A stretch of DNA of 64,000 nucleotides, from positions 17,566 to 81,565 of IMG/VR virus record IMGVR_UViG_3300042458_001091. The stretch is one strand, 5' to 3'. The DNA comes from a virus. The first letter of the stretch is position 1. Every line of letters begins with the position of its first letter. The notes beneath the pieces were generated by a model. The model worked only from the letters and a program-made list of their open reading frames with translations. It did not search any database and had not been told where the DNA came from. The position numbers were made by a program, and so were the translations under genes. Positions 55,597-64,000 of the stretch are shown one piece after another.

Positions 55597-56697
55597 TTAT
55601 AAATTTGGCAGTTCATCGTAATCTAACGTGTCACTCATGATGCCAATAACATAGTTAGTCGACTCGTTCTCCTGCAGTGCAGTTTGTTTGTTCGATGTGT
55701 TGACGTGTTTGTTAAACCAAGGAATCGGTGTGCTCTTGGGAGCAGGTGCTAGATATTTAATACCAATTTCTTTCAATGCGGCAGCGGCAGTGTAGTCCAC
55801 AAAATCACGCAGGATGTTGGCATTGAGTCCAATCACCGGACCATGTTTGAACAGGTATTCTGCCCATTCTTTTTCTTCACGAATAACATCCATGTACAGT
55901 TGATACACTTCTGCTTCGCATTCACCTTTGATGGCTGCAAAGCGTGGATCTTCTTTTACCACTTGATTGATCATCCAACCAGTCCACTCTTTGTGTAGTA
56001 TTTCATCTTGCAGGATCAACTGAATGATGTTGCCGTTGCCAATGAAGATCTTGTTCTCTACCATGGCCAAACTTGTGGCAAATGATACCATGAAGCGGAA
56101 TGCTTCCAATGCGTATGACGCATGCAGTGCCATCCAAATTGCTTTGATATGTTCACGCTCGGGAAAGTCTTCTAACAGTTCTTTACGGCAGTTGATCATG
56201 TGTAGTCGATCATAGTACATGCCTACACTCGAAGCCATATCAACAATTTCTTTGGTGTCGTGGATTGTGTTGAACATTTCCTTGGGCACATTGTAGATGT
56301 TGCGAATGATGTGGCTGTAACTGCGACTATGGATATTGGTTTCAAAAAATGTCCAGTTATAGACCAATGCTTCTAGTTCAGGCAATGATACCACTGGTGT
56401 AAAGATTTGACTTGGACCACGACCTTGTAAACTATCTAGTGCTGTTTGACGTAACAAGTTTGATGTAAAGATGTGCTTGACAGTATCCGACGCATCTTTA
56501 AAGTCTTGTGAGTCTTTGGTCAGGGAAATTTCTTCTGGTACCCAAAAAAATCCACGTGCTTCTTGCTCGTACTTGGCAATCTTGTTGTACTTGACTTCTT
56601 CAAAGCGTTGGATGGTAACCGGACCTGCTGGGTCCAGGAACATCTTACGATTGAGGTAGTCTGTTTTTGTTTTTAAATTGTATTGTGCTTGGCTCAT
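55597..56697 (-). CDS. nrdB: Ribonucleotide reductase beta subunit NrdB
   Basis: A 366-residue class Ia small subunit. The diiron and radical residues are in the blocks DSLQGRGPSQ (first Asp ligand), FFETNIHSRSYSHIIRNIY (Glu and His ligands, radical Tyr), and later EHIKAIWMAL. The spacing between this Glu and His is x3 rather than the usual x2 (see findings). Forms the tyrosyl radical for NrdA. Confidence 0.95.
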   Translation of the reverse strand: MSQAQYNLKTKTDYLNRKMFLDPAGPVTIQRFEEVKYNKIAKYEQEARGFFWVPEEISLTKDSQDFKDASDTVKHIFTSNLLRQTALDSLQGRGPSQIFTPVVSLPELEALVYNWTFFETNIHSRSYSHIIRNIYNVPKEMFNTIHDTKEIVDMASSVGMYYDRLHMINCRKELLEDFPEREHIKAIWMALHASYALEAFRFMVSFATSLAMVENKIFIGNGNIIQLILQDEILHKEWTGWMINQVVKEDPRFAAIKGECEAEVYQLYMDVIREEKEWAEYLFKHGPVIGLNANILRDFVDYTAAAALKEIGIKYLAPAPKSTPIPWFNKHVNTSNKQTALQENESTNYVIGIMSDTLDYDELPNL

Positions 56698-56701
56698 TGT
56701 A

Positions 56702-56893
56702 TTACCAGTGTCTAATTGTGTTGGCTATAATAAAGCCACAAGTTATAATATGTATTATAACCCAAAACGTTTTGAAGAACAAGGCTATTCGGGCTTCTTG
56801 CAGTGTCAAGATAGGCACATCAGGGCGATCATGATCTGATTCTCCCATCAAGTGTCCTGTAGCCCGGGCCCAGATTTTTTCAACGCTGTTCAT
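56702..56893 (-). CDS. Small membrane protein between nrdA and nrdB
   Basis: A 63-residue protein: soluble N-terminal part (MNSVEKIWARATGHLMGESD) then a transmembrane helix (FFKTFWVIIHIITCGFIIAN). Its ATG overlaps the nrdA stop (ATGA). From memory the same gene separates nrdA and nrdB in related phages, so it may anchor the enzyme to the membrane; that is inference. Confidence 0.65.
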   Translation of the reverse strand: MNSVEKIWARATGHLMGESDHDRPDVPILTLQEARIALFFKTFWVIIHIITCGFIIANTIRHW

Positions 56894-59214
56894 AGTTTGC
56901 ATGATTCGCAGTCTTCATCGAGATCAAAATCAATTTCATCCAATGGTGCAACTGCTTCATCTTCGGCCTTCATCTTACTGCCTGCTTTGTTGATCAGGCT
57001 GTAGTAGAATGTCTTCAGTCCCCAGTAATGTGCCTGCATCAAGTTCCGAGCAATCAGGGTTGTAGGAACTTTGCGATCAGCAAAGTGTGCCGGATTGTAA
57101 AATGTGTTTGTGCTGATACTTTGGTCAACATAGGCTGCCAACACCGCCGCTGTTTTCAAGTAACCATCGCAGTCTTTTTGTGCCCACATCTGTTGATACT
57201 TGTTTTTCAACTTGTGATACTCGGGCACAACCTGTGTTAATGATCCTGCTTTGCTTTCCTTAACTGAGATTAAACTCATGGGCATTTCAATCCCATTGGT
57301 TGAATTGATCACAACTGAGCTTGACTCCACAGGAGCAATGGCCATTGATGTTGCATTGCGAACACCATAACTGCGCATTTCTGCACGTAGGCTTTCCCAG
57401 TTCAGTTCTGGTGTAAAGTCTGCAAGTTCGTTCACACCTTTGGCACGTAGTTCCCAAGGAAACACACCTTGGCCGTAGCGTGTTCGGTCTGAGTCTACAC
57501 AACGACCACGTTCTTTAGCCAGTTCTACTGACATTTCTGTCAGGTAGTAGGCTTGATGTTCCATCCACGTCTTGACTTCAGCCAAGGAGTCTCGCTCTCC
57601 GTAGTTGAATCCACGTTTGGCGTGCCAGTAGGCAAGGTTGGTGACTCCGATTCCCAGTGGTCTGATTTCGTCGTTGGATAGTTTAGACTGGATGGAAAGA
57701 AAGTCTTGATAATCAAGAATGTTGTTGAGGCTACGATGCAGTATACGGCAAGCACGGCGCATGTCTTCTGGATTGCGGAACGCACCCCAATTGATTGAGC
57801 CCAGGGTGCAAAGTGCGATACGACCGCTATCGTCATCCAGACGTTTAAAGGACTTAGTAGGTAAAAGTATTTCACAGCAAAGATTACTCTGGTAAATGGT
57901 ATGATATTCAGGATCAAACGGTCCTTGCTTCATCACGTTGTCAATGAACACAAGATAGATACGTCCTGTGTCTGTACGCTCTTTTAGTATGCCCGACTTG
58001 AATACTTCTTCTGCTGCCATAGTTTTTGTACGCAAGTCCTTGCGTTTTTCGTACTTGACATACAGTTCTTCAAACAGTTCTGTGTTAGAATAAAACGCTT
58101 CGTATAAGTCTGGCACTTCGTTGGGATCAAAGAATGTTATTTGTTCTTTGTTTTTAAATCGTCTCCAGAAGAAAGCACTAAGCACAACCCCATAATCCAT
58201 ATGACGGACTCGGGTTTCTTCTGTTCCTTGGTTGTTCTTAAGTACAATAAGATCATCAAACTGATGATGCCAAATAGGATAAAAAACAGTAGCACTTGCA
58301 TTGCGGATACCTCCTTGACTGCATGAACGTAGGTCACCAAACCATTTTTTCAGGAATGGTATCATACCTGTGTGCATGATCTCACCACCTCGGATGGGAC
58401 TACCTAACGGACGTAGTCGTCCAATCTCTAAACCAATGCCAGCACGTTTGCTGGCATACTTAGCCATCATTTCACCTGAAGCAAATATACTGTCCAGATC
58501 ATCGTCACTGCGGATAAGTACGCAACTACTAAACTGTTTAGTAGGAGTCCCAAGACCAGCGAGCACAGGAGTAGCAAGAGTGAACAAGCCATCGCTGGCT
58601 GCGTTATAATATTCTTTGATATAACGCATACGGGCACTATTAGGTTCTTCTTTATGAAAGACTGTGGCGGCTGCCACCATGTATCTAACTTGTGGAGTTT
58701 CATATATTTCCTTTGTACTTCTATTTTTTACCAAGTACTTCTCTATCAGTTGTTCAATGGCAGCATAACTGTACTGTTCGTCTTTGGAATGATCAATAAT
58801 GTCATTCATTCGATTCCAGTCATCTTCAGTGTACCACTCCAGCAGTTCCGGAGTATATAACCCTGTGGCCACATTGGTTTTTACTATTTCGTATAGATGT
58901 GGCGGAGTGTAACTTCCGTATACATCTTTACGCAACATGCTTAGTCGTTGCTTGCCGGCCACAAACTGATAGTTGGTATGTCCTACATCAGGATTAGATT
59001 CAACATCAATTAAATCTACTATGGCCCGGAGGGTGATACCATCAATTTCTTTGGTTGTGATGCCGTCATAAAAGTGCAGTTGAGCTTTGATCTCCACCAT
59101 ACTCTGACTGACATCTGCTATACCTTGACATATTTTTGCTATTTGTGATTGCCACTTTTCGATAGCAATGGGTTCACGGCGCCCACTGCGCTTTACTACT
59201 GTTATTGTTGACAT
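56890..59214 (-). CDS. nrdA: Ribonucleotide reductase alpha subunit NrdA
   Basis: A 774-residue class Ia large subunit. It has the N-terminal ATP-cone start (VVKRSGRREPIAIEKWQSQI), the catalytic cysteines in SSCVLI and IALCTLGSI, the NLCCE active-site block (Asn, Cys, Glu), the radical-transfer KTFYYSL, and the C-terminal redox pair CESCKL. It makes dNDPs for phage DNA. Confidence 0.97.
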   Translation of the reverse strand: MSTITVVKRSGRREPIAIEKWQSQIAKICQGIADVSQSMVEIKAQLHFYDGITTKEIDGITLRAIVDLIDVESNPDVGHTNYQFVAGKQRLSMLRKDVYGSYTPPHLYEIVKTNVATGLYTPELLEWYTEDDWNRMNDIIDHSKDEQYSYAAIEQLIEKYLVKNRSTKEIYETPQVRYMVAAATVFHKEEPNSARMRYIKEYYNAASDGLFTLATPVLAGLGTPTKQFSSCVLIRSDDDLDSIFASGEMMAKYASKRAGIGLEIGRLRPLGSPIRGGEIMHTGMIPFLKKWFGDLRSCSQGGIRNASATVFYPIWHHQFDDLIVLKNNQGTEETRVRHMDYGVVLSAFFWRRFKNKEQITFFDPNEVPDLYEAFYSNTELFEELYVKYEKRKDLRTKTMAAEEVFKSGILKERTDTGRIYLVFIDNVMKQGPFDPEYHTIYQSNLCCEILLPTKSFKRLDDDSGRIALCTLGSINWGAFRNPEDMRRACRILHRSLNNILDYQDFLSIQSKLSNDEIRPLGIGVTNLAYWHAKRGFNYGERDSLAEVKTWMEHQAYYLTEMSVELAKERGRCVDSDRTRYGQGVFPWELRAKGVNELADFTPELNWESLRAEMRSYGVRNATSMAIAPVESSSVVINSTNGIEMPMSLISVKESKAGSLTQVVPEYHKLKNKYQQMWAQKDCDGYLKTAAVLAAYVDQSISTNTFYNPAHFADRKVPTTLIARNLMQAHYWGLKTFYYSLINKAGSKMKAEDEAVAPLDEIDFDLDEDCESCKL

Positions 59215-59235
59215 CTGCTTCTCTTGTTATTTTTG

Positions 59236-59664
59236 TTACTGGTACTTCTCACTAACCTGTAATTGGGTTAATTTTTTTACTATTTTTGCTTCTGGATTGA
59301 TATTTACGACAGTTGACTTATCCCAATTCAGTATATATTTTGATTTGTCGACCAGGACTAAATTATGACCCGTTTTTGTTAAAATCAGTTCTGCTGAGTG
59401 TATATCTGCACGTTCCAACAAAGTTATAGTATACAGGATTCCTAGCCCGCGAGCAACCTCGCAGAATATATTGTCATCCAATAGTTGCCAGGGATCGGGC
59501 CAATCTGTTTGATCATCCCAGTGCAGGTGATATCCAGTCCAGGGAGATGAGAACCACCAGGTGTTGATGTCTTCCAGTGCCGCATCAATGGGCAGAGTTT
59601 TGGCTCGAGTGCGTAGTTGTGTCCAACTATCCAGCCGGGATTCAAATGTTGCAGGCCAGACCAC
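59236..59664 (-). CDS. Conserved hypothetical tail-associated protein
   Basis: A 142-residue protein starting at GTG, one base after the tail-spike stop. Motif WWFSSPWTGYHLHWDDQTDW then DPWQLLDDNIFCEVARGLGI is one I recall from T4-like aquatic phages, next to fibre genes. The end is basic. It may be a spike attachment or chaperone-like protein. Confidence 0.65.
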   Translation of the reverse strand: MVWPATFESRLDSWTQLRTRAKTLPIDAALEDINTWWFSSPWTGYHLHWDDQTDWPDPWQLLDDNIFCEVARGLGILYTITLLERADIHSAELILTKTGHNLVLVDKSKYILNWDKSTVVNINPEAKIVKKLTQLQVSEKYQ

Positions 59665-59665
59665 G

Positions 59666-61246
59666 TTAGGCCAAATGTGTTATACTATAAGTTAGTGTAG
59701 CGGCCAAGCCGGTGTTGGTACTAATGTACTTTACAAAAACCGTGCTGCCAGTCTGAGTCACAGTGAGAGTAATGCCAGTACTGGCATTTTCTGTGTAGTC
59801 ATCTGTGTAGTTTAAACTGCCGCTTCCTGTGGTAGTTATGTTAATAATACCAGTTCGGTACGCTGTACCTCTCACAATGGTATAATTGATGCTGAGTGCA
59901 ACAACACTGCCAAGGCTGTATGCGATTGCATTGGTGGGAGTAATGACGTTGTTTGTTAATGAAACTGCGAGTCCGGAGTCTCGAACATAGGTGCCCATGG
60001 CCAACTGTTGACCGTTTGTAAATGCAATACTTGCTTCGCCATTTAAATCAATTCTTGGATGCACAACAGCATAGGCATCTGCCCGTTCGAACATGTCACC
60101 AACACTTATGTTGTTGGCAGACAAGAAATCTATGATTGTGGTGTAGGGTTGTGTTATGCCACCAAAGTGGTTGCCAACATCGCCAAATGTGTTTTGTGCT
60201 GTGGCATTGCGATCAGAATAAAATATAATACCTTGTGCATATACAGTATCAAAATCGCAACTGGTAATTCCAAATCCTTGTGGATTGAATTCAGCACCAT
60301 CAGGATTGACTTCTAATAGAACGCCGTTGAACAAGGTTGAAAAATGTGCGCCTGTGATACCTACTCCGCGAACATGTCGATCTGTTCTAACTCCGTATGT
60401 TGTTCCAGTGAATCCGCAGTTGTCAAATTTAATTTGATGTACATCTAACGCATCACTATTGTCAAATCTAACACAAGCAGTGTTGTCGGTATCCACTGTG
60501 AGATCTGCTGTGGTCAATGGTCCAACAAATTGCACTTGATTGAAAATACAGTCGGATGCTCGATCAATGAATGCAATATCCATTGGATCAACGGATTGGA
60601 AACACATGTTTTCAATTGTAATACTTGTGGGCGGTGTTGCACTGTTTGTGCCAATGTTGGCACCTGTTTGTTGTAAACTGTCGCTGGTCTGTACCACGTA
60701 TGATGCTGCCGAGCCGGCAGCCATTTGAATGATACTGTTCAGAGGACCTTCACCTTGTAATGTAGCATAAGGAGGAACATTAATTGTGCCAGTGACAAGA
60801 TATACGCCGGCTGGAAAGAATAAACTTCTGCGAATTGCAGGATTTACTTCTCTGCAATAAAGTTGATAAAGTGCGCGGTTAATGGCCGCAGTGTCATCTG
60901 TAATACCATCGCCCACTGCACCAAAGTCTTTGACAGTGGCAAACTGATCCATCCAATTTTGGAGAGATAGTTGTACTGGAGTTCCGGGTGATGGGCCAGT
61001 TTGTACTGTGTATCCCGTGGCTTCTTCGCCGCTGTAAGTGTAATCCTGTACCAGCGGAATAATTTCAGAAAATTCTGTTAAGATTTCAGTGTTGCCGATA
61101 ACTGGAGCGCCGTCTTGAAGAGTTCCGTTGCCAATGAACAATCTGCGTTCGTCAATGCTCCATCCGAATTCAGCACCGGCCAGTTGCGGTAGATTTTCCT
61201 GTAACCCTTTACGCTGGGTAATTCGCGAAATTTGTACAATAGCCAA
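59666..61246 (-). CDS. Pectate-lyase-like tail spike
   Basis: A 526-residue tail-spike protein. The N-terminus (SRITQRKGLQENLP, then FGWSIDERRLFIGNGTL) is the T4-like spike/hyaluronidase-type anchor. Residues about 105-121 (VKDFGAVGDGITDDTAAI) are the hallmark of a pectate-lyase-3-type right-handed beta-helix that continues to about 400. It probably cuts or binds a host surface polysaccharide. Starts at TTG with AGAGGAC, with a TAAATA element at 61270. Confidence 0.88.
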   Translation of the reverse strand: MAIVQISRITQRKGLQENLPQLAGAEFGWSIDERRLFIGNGTLQDGAPVIGNTEILTEFSEIIPLVQDYTYSGEEATGYTVQTGPSPGTPVQLSLQNWMDQFATVKDFGAVGDGITDDTAAINRALYQLYCREVNPAIRRSLFFPAGVYLVTGTINVPPYATLQGEGPLNSIIQMAAGSAASYVVQTSDSLQQTGANIGTNSATPPTSITIENMCFQSVDPMDIAFIDRASDCIFNQVQFVGPLTTADLTVDTDNTACVRFDNSDALDVHQIKFDNCGFTGTTYGVRTDRHVRGVGITGAHFSTLFNGVLLEVNPDGAEFNPQGFGITSCDFDTVYAQGIIFYSDRNATAQNTFGDVGNHFGGITQPYTTIIDFLSANNISVGDMFERADAYAVVHPRIDLNGEASIAFTNGQQLAMGTYVRDSGLAVSLTNNVITPTNAIAYSLGSVVALSINYTIVRGTAYRTGIINITTTGSGSLNYTDDYTENASTGITLTVTQTGSTVFVKYISTNTGLAATLTYSITHLA

Positions 61247-61264
61247 TTTAGTTGTCCTCTGTGA

Positions 61265-61984
61265 TTAACTATTTAGCATATAATACTGCTCTACTCGTTT
61301 CCACCAAAGACCGCAGTATTTTTCAAACTCGTTGCCCTCTAGTACAAATTCCTGGTATTCAGGTGTGGTAAGCACATTGCCCATGTCATCAGTTGTGGGT
61401 TTGACACACATTAAAATAACACCTTTTTTAATCTTTGTTCCGTGCAGTTCGTTATGTGCTTCTGCATAGGCGCAAAGTTGTAAAAAGTAATCGTCGATCC
61501 ATTCACGTTTTTTGGGCTTGTTGGTTTGTTTGTAGTCTATGATGGCTTCTTCGTTTAAGTGCAGGCCGGCAGCATCTGTTGTGCCTGCATACACCTTGGG
61601 AAAATATAGTGGAACTTCGTAGCCCCAAAACTCATTCACCCGATTGGTAATTCCTTCATTAATCACTGTTTCTGCCATGGCATGACTTGCCCACCCAAAC
61701 GGGTTTGTACCACGGTCTTTTAGTTCGCCATTCTTGACATAGTGTTCCAGGTAGGTGTGCATACGTGTGCCGCGGTTAGCAGCCTCAGTGGTAATCTGTT
61801 GTGCCTTTTCGTAGCCAACACGTCGGCGCCATTGTTCAAGAATTAACTTTTTTTCTTCAGGCTTGGTTTTGTCAAGGATAGTCGTGACACTGGGTAACTT
61901 GTTGCCGTCAGGAGTGGCATAAAAACGTTTGCCATTTACTTCTACACGCGGCACCGGTGTGTAATTAAATTTTGGATTGTACAT
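61265..61984 (-). CDS. MGME1-like exonuclease
   Basis: A 239-residue PD-(D/E)XK-type exonuclease. The start MYNPKFNYTPVPRVEVNGKR, the stretch LPSVTTILDKTKPEEKK, the RGTRMHTYLEHYV block and the catalytic segment EEAIIDYKQT are typical of the family of phage and mitochondrial single-strand exonucleases. Function in genome processing or repair. It overlaps the radical SAM gene by 20 bases. Confidence 0.87.
   Translation of the reverse strand: MYNPKFNYTPVPRVEVNGKRFYATPDGNKLPSVTTILDKTKPEEKKLILEQWRRRVGYEKAQQITTEAANRGTRMHTYLEHYVKNGELKDRGTNPFGWASHAMAETVINEGITNRVNEFWGYEVPLYFPKVYAGTTDAAGLHLNEEAIIDYKQTNKPKKREWIDDYFLQLCAYAEAHNELHGTKIKKGVILMCVKPTTDDMGNVLTTPEYQEFVLEGNEFEKYCGLWWKRVEQYYMLNS
61270..61275 (-). 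promoter_or_regulatory. T4-like late promoter of the tail spike
   Basis: TAAATA about 24 bases before the TTG start of the spike gene. Confidence 0.6.
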
Positions 61985-63245
61985 GTTGCAAATGAGAGTT
62001 GTATATATGTTTATGGGCGTCTGACAGTTTGTCAAACAGTTTGGAATTTAGGGTGTAGCTATCAGTATCGGTGCGATTGTCGTAATCTGCGGTAAATTTT
62101 AAATATTCTGTAAATGTTGGTTCTGTGTTTCGTTTATTATTCATAACAGTGGACAACATTGACGTGAAATATCCTTTGAGTACATCGGTGCGTTTGTATT
62201 TTTTAAACACTGTGTGGTTTACGCATTGCTCTAACAGTTCAATCAGTTGCGGGTAGTATTGCAATGATAAACTTTCTACCATCAATGGCTCAGGATTATA
62301 CAAGTGTATGTTTGACATCCATAAATCTGTTTGTGTTTGATCTGCCCAGCGTTCCCACCAATCAAGATAATCTGTTGCATAAAAAATATTGTTCAATGAA
62401 AATACAGGACTAACCGACAACGAAAATTTTCCTGGATATTGTTGACTCAACGAATTGAATGTTTTTAAGTTGTCTTCAATTTTGTTAAATTTAGCAGGCC
62501 ATCTCACATAATGATAATTTTCCCCAACGCTGTCGATGCTTGAAAGAAATTCTATGCGTTTGAACAATGCAAATTTTTCAGAAAATTTTTCAGATATGCT
62601 AGGCACAAGACTGGTAGTAATACGCAGTGTAGTTGTCCCTGCTAAGTTTTCTGCAATCAACCAATCAACTAATTTTAAAAATCCAGGTTGCACCATTGTT
62701 TCGCCACCAATTGGATGTACAATGAAGTTATCAGTTTCGTTATGTTTGCAAAGAATCATGTCAACTAGTGCATTCCAATGGTTCTCGTTTGTTGAAATAT
62801 CAATTTCGTATTCAGTCTCAGCCGGGCGACCCATCAGCTTGGACCATAAACTGCTGTCAGTTTCGTTGCAACTGCGACAGGCTAAATTACATAAATTGCT
62901 GAATTTCATTCCAACTTGGAATTCAGTTGTTTTTCTGGACTGCTTAAACTGTTCTAGTTCGTCGGCCGAGTAACCCAGCATGTATTTTACACGTTCTGAC
63001 TGTGCTTGATTTTGTTCATCGTGTGTGCATCGCCAGCAATGCTCTGACACAATGTTCTTTGACATGTCTTGCTTGACATTTTCTATAAAACTAAAATCCA
63101 GATCTTTATTTGTTTTAGATATGTCTAAATTACAACAAGTTGTAACTTTAAATTTGTCAAATTGAAATCTGAAATCGTATGCAGAATAAGGTGCTGTGCA
63201 AAATTCAGGATTATTTTTAATCCATTGAATTGTTTGTGAGGTCAT
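61965..63245 (-). CDS. Radical SAM protein F coupled to Fe-S assembly genes
   Basis: A 426-residue radical SAM protein. Auxiliary cysteines are Cys16 (FCTAPY), the pair 37-38 and CWRC (70, 73). The SAM cluster motif CNLACRSC is at 119, 123 and 126; GGE at 180-182. The ATG at 63245 overlaps the iscA stop (ATGA). It is directly behind iscU and iscA, so cluster supply and use are co-expressed. Its FCTAPY motif and length relate it to paralogue C. Confidence 0.87.
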   Translation of the reverse strand: MTSQTIQWIKNNPEFCTAPYSAYDFRFQFDKFKVTTCCNLDISKTNKDLDFSFIENVKQDMSKNIVSEHCWRCTHDEQNQAQSERVKYMLGYSADELEQFKQSRKTTEFQVGMKFSNLCNLACRSCNETDSSLWSKLMGRPAETEYEIDISTNENHWNALVDMILCKHNETDNFIVHPIGGETMVQPGFLKLVDWLIAENLAGTTTLRITTSLVPSISEKFSEKFALFKRIEFLSSIDSVGENYHYVRWPAKFNKIEDNLKTFNSLSQQYPGKFSLSVSPVFSLNNIFYATDYLDWWERWADQTQTDLWMSNIHLYNPEPLMVESLSLQYYPQLIELLEQCVNHTVFKKYKRTDVLKGYFTSMLSTVMNNKRNTEPTFTEYLKFTADYDNRTDTDSYTLNSKLFDKLSDAHKHIYNSHLQHVQSKI

Positions 63246-63562
63246 ATTCTGAATGATTCTCCACAGCCACAACGATCACGCTCATTTGGATTGCGAAATT
63301 CAAACCCTTCATTGAGTCCTTGTCGAACATAGTCAACTGTGATGCCTTGCAAATACGCACCAGATTTAGGATCTACAAATACTCGACAGTTGGCACAGTC
63401 AAAACACTGATCCTCGGGTTGTGGATTGTCTACATATTCTAACACATAGGCAAGTCCAGAGCAACCAGTGGTTCTGACTCCAAGTCTGATTCCTTCACCG
63501 TGTCCACGGCGAGTTAATGTTTGTTGAATTTTTCGAGCGGCAGCATCAGTTAACGAGATCAT
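63242..63562 (-). CDS. iscA: A-type Fe-S carrier IscA/ErpA-like
   Basis: A 106-residue A-type carrier. The three conserved cysteines are Cys34 (TTGCSG) and Cys98, Cys100 (CGCGESF). It passes Fe-S clusters from a scaffold to enzymes. It overlaps iscU by 17 bases and couples to radical SAM F by ATGA. Confidence 0.93.
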   Translation of the reverse strand: MISLTDAAARKIQQTLTRRGHGEGIRLGVRTTGCSGLAYVLEYVDNPQPEDQCFDCANCRVFVDPKSGAYLQGITVDYVRQGLNEGFEFRNPNERDRCGCGESFRI

Positions 63563-63938
63563 GCTTCTTACGATAGTCGTCTACAGCCGCTTTGATTGCG
63601 TCTTCGGCTAGAATGCTACAATGGATCTTCACGGGGGGTAAGGCCAATTCTTCAGCGATGTCGGAGTTTTTGATTGCTCCTGCTTGGTCGATGTGCATGC
63701 CTTTGACCCACTCGGTAATAAGGCTCGAGCTCGCAATAGCCGATCCGCAGCCATACGTTTTAAAACGTGCATCTGTAATAATACCTGTATCATTATCGAC
63801 CTTTATTTGTAATTTCATGACATCCCCGCAAGCAGGTGCGCCAACCATACCAGTGCCAATATCAGTATCAGTCTTGTCAAAAGATCCGACATTCCTGGGA
63901 TTTTCATAGTGATCAACTACCTTTTTGGAGTATGCCAT
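63546..63938 (-). CDS. iscU: Fe-S scaffold protein IscU
   Basis: A 130-residue IscU. Cluster ligands are Cys37, Asp39 (PACGD), Cys64 (GCGSAI), His106 and Cys107; the chaperone-binding LPPVK is at 100-104. Full length. It builds Fe-S clusters, needing a sulfur donor (IscS) that is not in the window. Followed by iscA and a radical SAM gene. Confidence 0.95.
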   Translation of the reverse strand: MAYSKKVVDHYENPRNVGSFDKTDTDIGTGMVGAPACGDVMKLQIKVDNDTGIITDARFKTYGCGSAIASSSLITEWVKGMHIDQAGAIKNSDIAEELALPPVKIHCSILAEDAIKAAVDDYRKKHDLVN

Positions 63939-63944
63939 GTGTGT

Positions 63945-64000
63945 TTACTCTGGTTTAATGTTGGATGCCTGCAGGCCTTTTTGTCCTTGAACCACATCGT
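63945..64000 (-). CDS. Partial cold-shock protein, C-terminal end
   Basis: The last 18 codons before the window edge read DVVQGQKGLQASNIKPE-stop, which matches the C-terminus of CspA-type RNA-binding cold-shock proteins (VxQGxKGxQAxNI). The stop is 7 bases ahead of the iscU ATG. The rest is outside the window. Confidence 0.75.
   Translation of the reverse strand, partial: DVVQGQKGLQASNIKPE

Noticed and set aside
59301-59306. TAAATA element as a late promoter for nrdA
   Set aside because: It lies inside the preceding gene about 87 bases from the nrdA start, and nrd genes are not usually late.

Overview
The window looks like part of the genome of a large tailed phage of the T4-like (myovirus) superfamily. 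Reasons: tightly packed, mostly minus-strand genes joined by ATGA and TAATG overlaps; tail fibre, tail spike and PAAR spike-tip genes; class Ia ribonucleotide reductase with glutaredoxin; an ATP-dependent DNA ligase; an MGME1-like exonuclease; Hsp20; T4-like late promoters (TATAAATA type); many small orphan genes. No bacterial housekeeping operon, integrase or rRNA is seen. Lipoproteins and LPP20/FlgT-like proteins imply a Gram-negative host. The bacterial look of PstS, GroEL and the DUF3563-like protein makes a betaproteobacterium my best guess, but that is inference from memory.

Layout. 0-3.4 kb: an operon for a heptose-like nucleotide sugar (PfkB kinase, adenylyltransferase, HAD phosphatase, cupin). 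3.4-6.2 kb: first radical SAM gene, a CAU tRNA, small genes. 6.3-9.8 kb (+): a long repetitive fibre and a LamG-like adhesin. 9.8-18.1 kb: three more radical SAM genes, ClpP, a 2-oxoglutarate oxygenase, an entericidin-like lipoprotein and early small genes. 18-26 kb: a second ClpP, two periplasmic FlgT/LPP20-like proteins, a glycosyltransferase-like protein, PstS behind a Pho box. 26-31.7 kb: UvdE, fibre-like protein, amidinotransferase, hydroxylase, UDP-sugar dehydrogenase. 31.9-36.4 kb (+): five late genes for exported or membrane proteins. 36.5-44.6 kb: radical SAM, phosphoesterase, then ClpS, Hsp20, GroEL, GroES and ClpX. 44.6-52.0 kb: early small genes and DNA ligase. 52.2-52.6 kb (+): four micro-genes. 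52.6-64 kb: tail protein, PAAR, LSm-like, glutaredoxin, NrdB, NrdA, tail spike, exonuclease, radical SAM, IscA, IscU and the end of a cold-shock gene.

Two themes stand out. First, the phage carries its own protein-quality-control set: GroEL, GroES, Hsp20, ClpX, ClpS and two ClpP paralogues, with key residues intact. Second, it has six divergent radical SAM proteins with an N-terminal cysteine-rich (Twitch-like) region. One is translationally coupled to IscA and follows IscU, so the phage seems to bring Fe-S assembly for its own radical enzymes.

Regulation is readable. A family of near-identical sigma70 promoters (TTGACC-N17-TATAAT with a conserved spacer) serves small, probably early genes. 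TAAATA-type late promoters serve structural and envelope genes. Several genes of both classes start where transcription should start and so may be leaderless. Three late leaders share a hairpin plus a common Shine-Dalgarno block.
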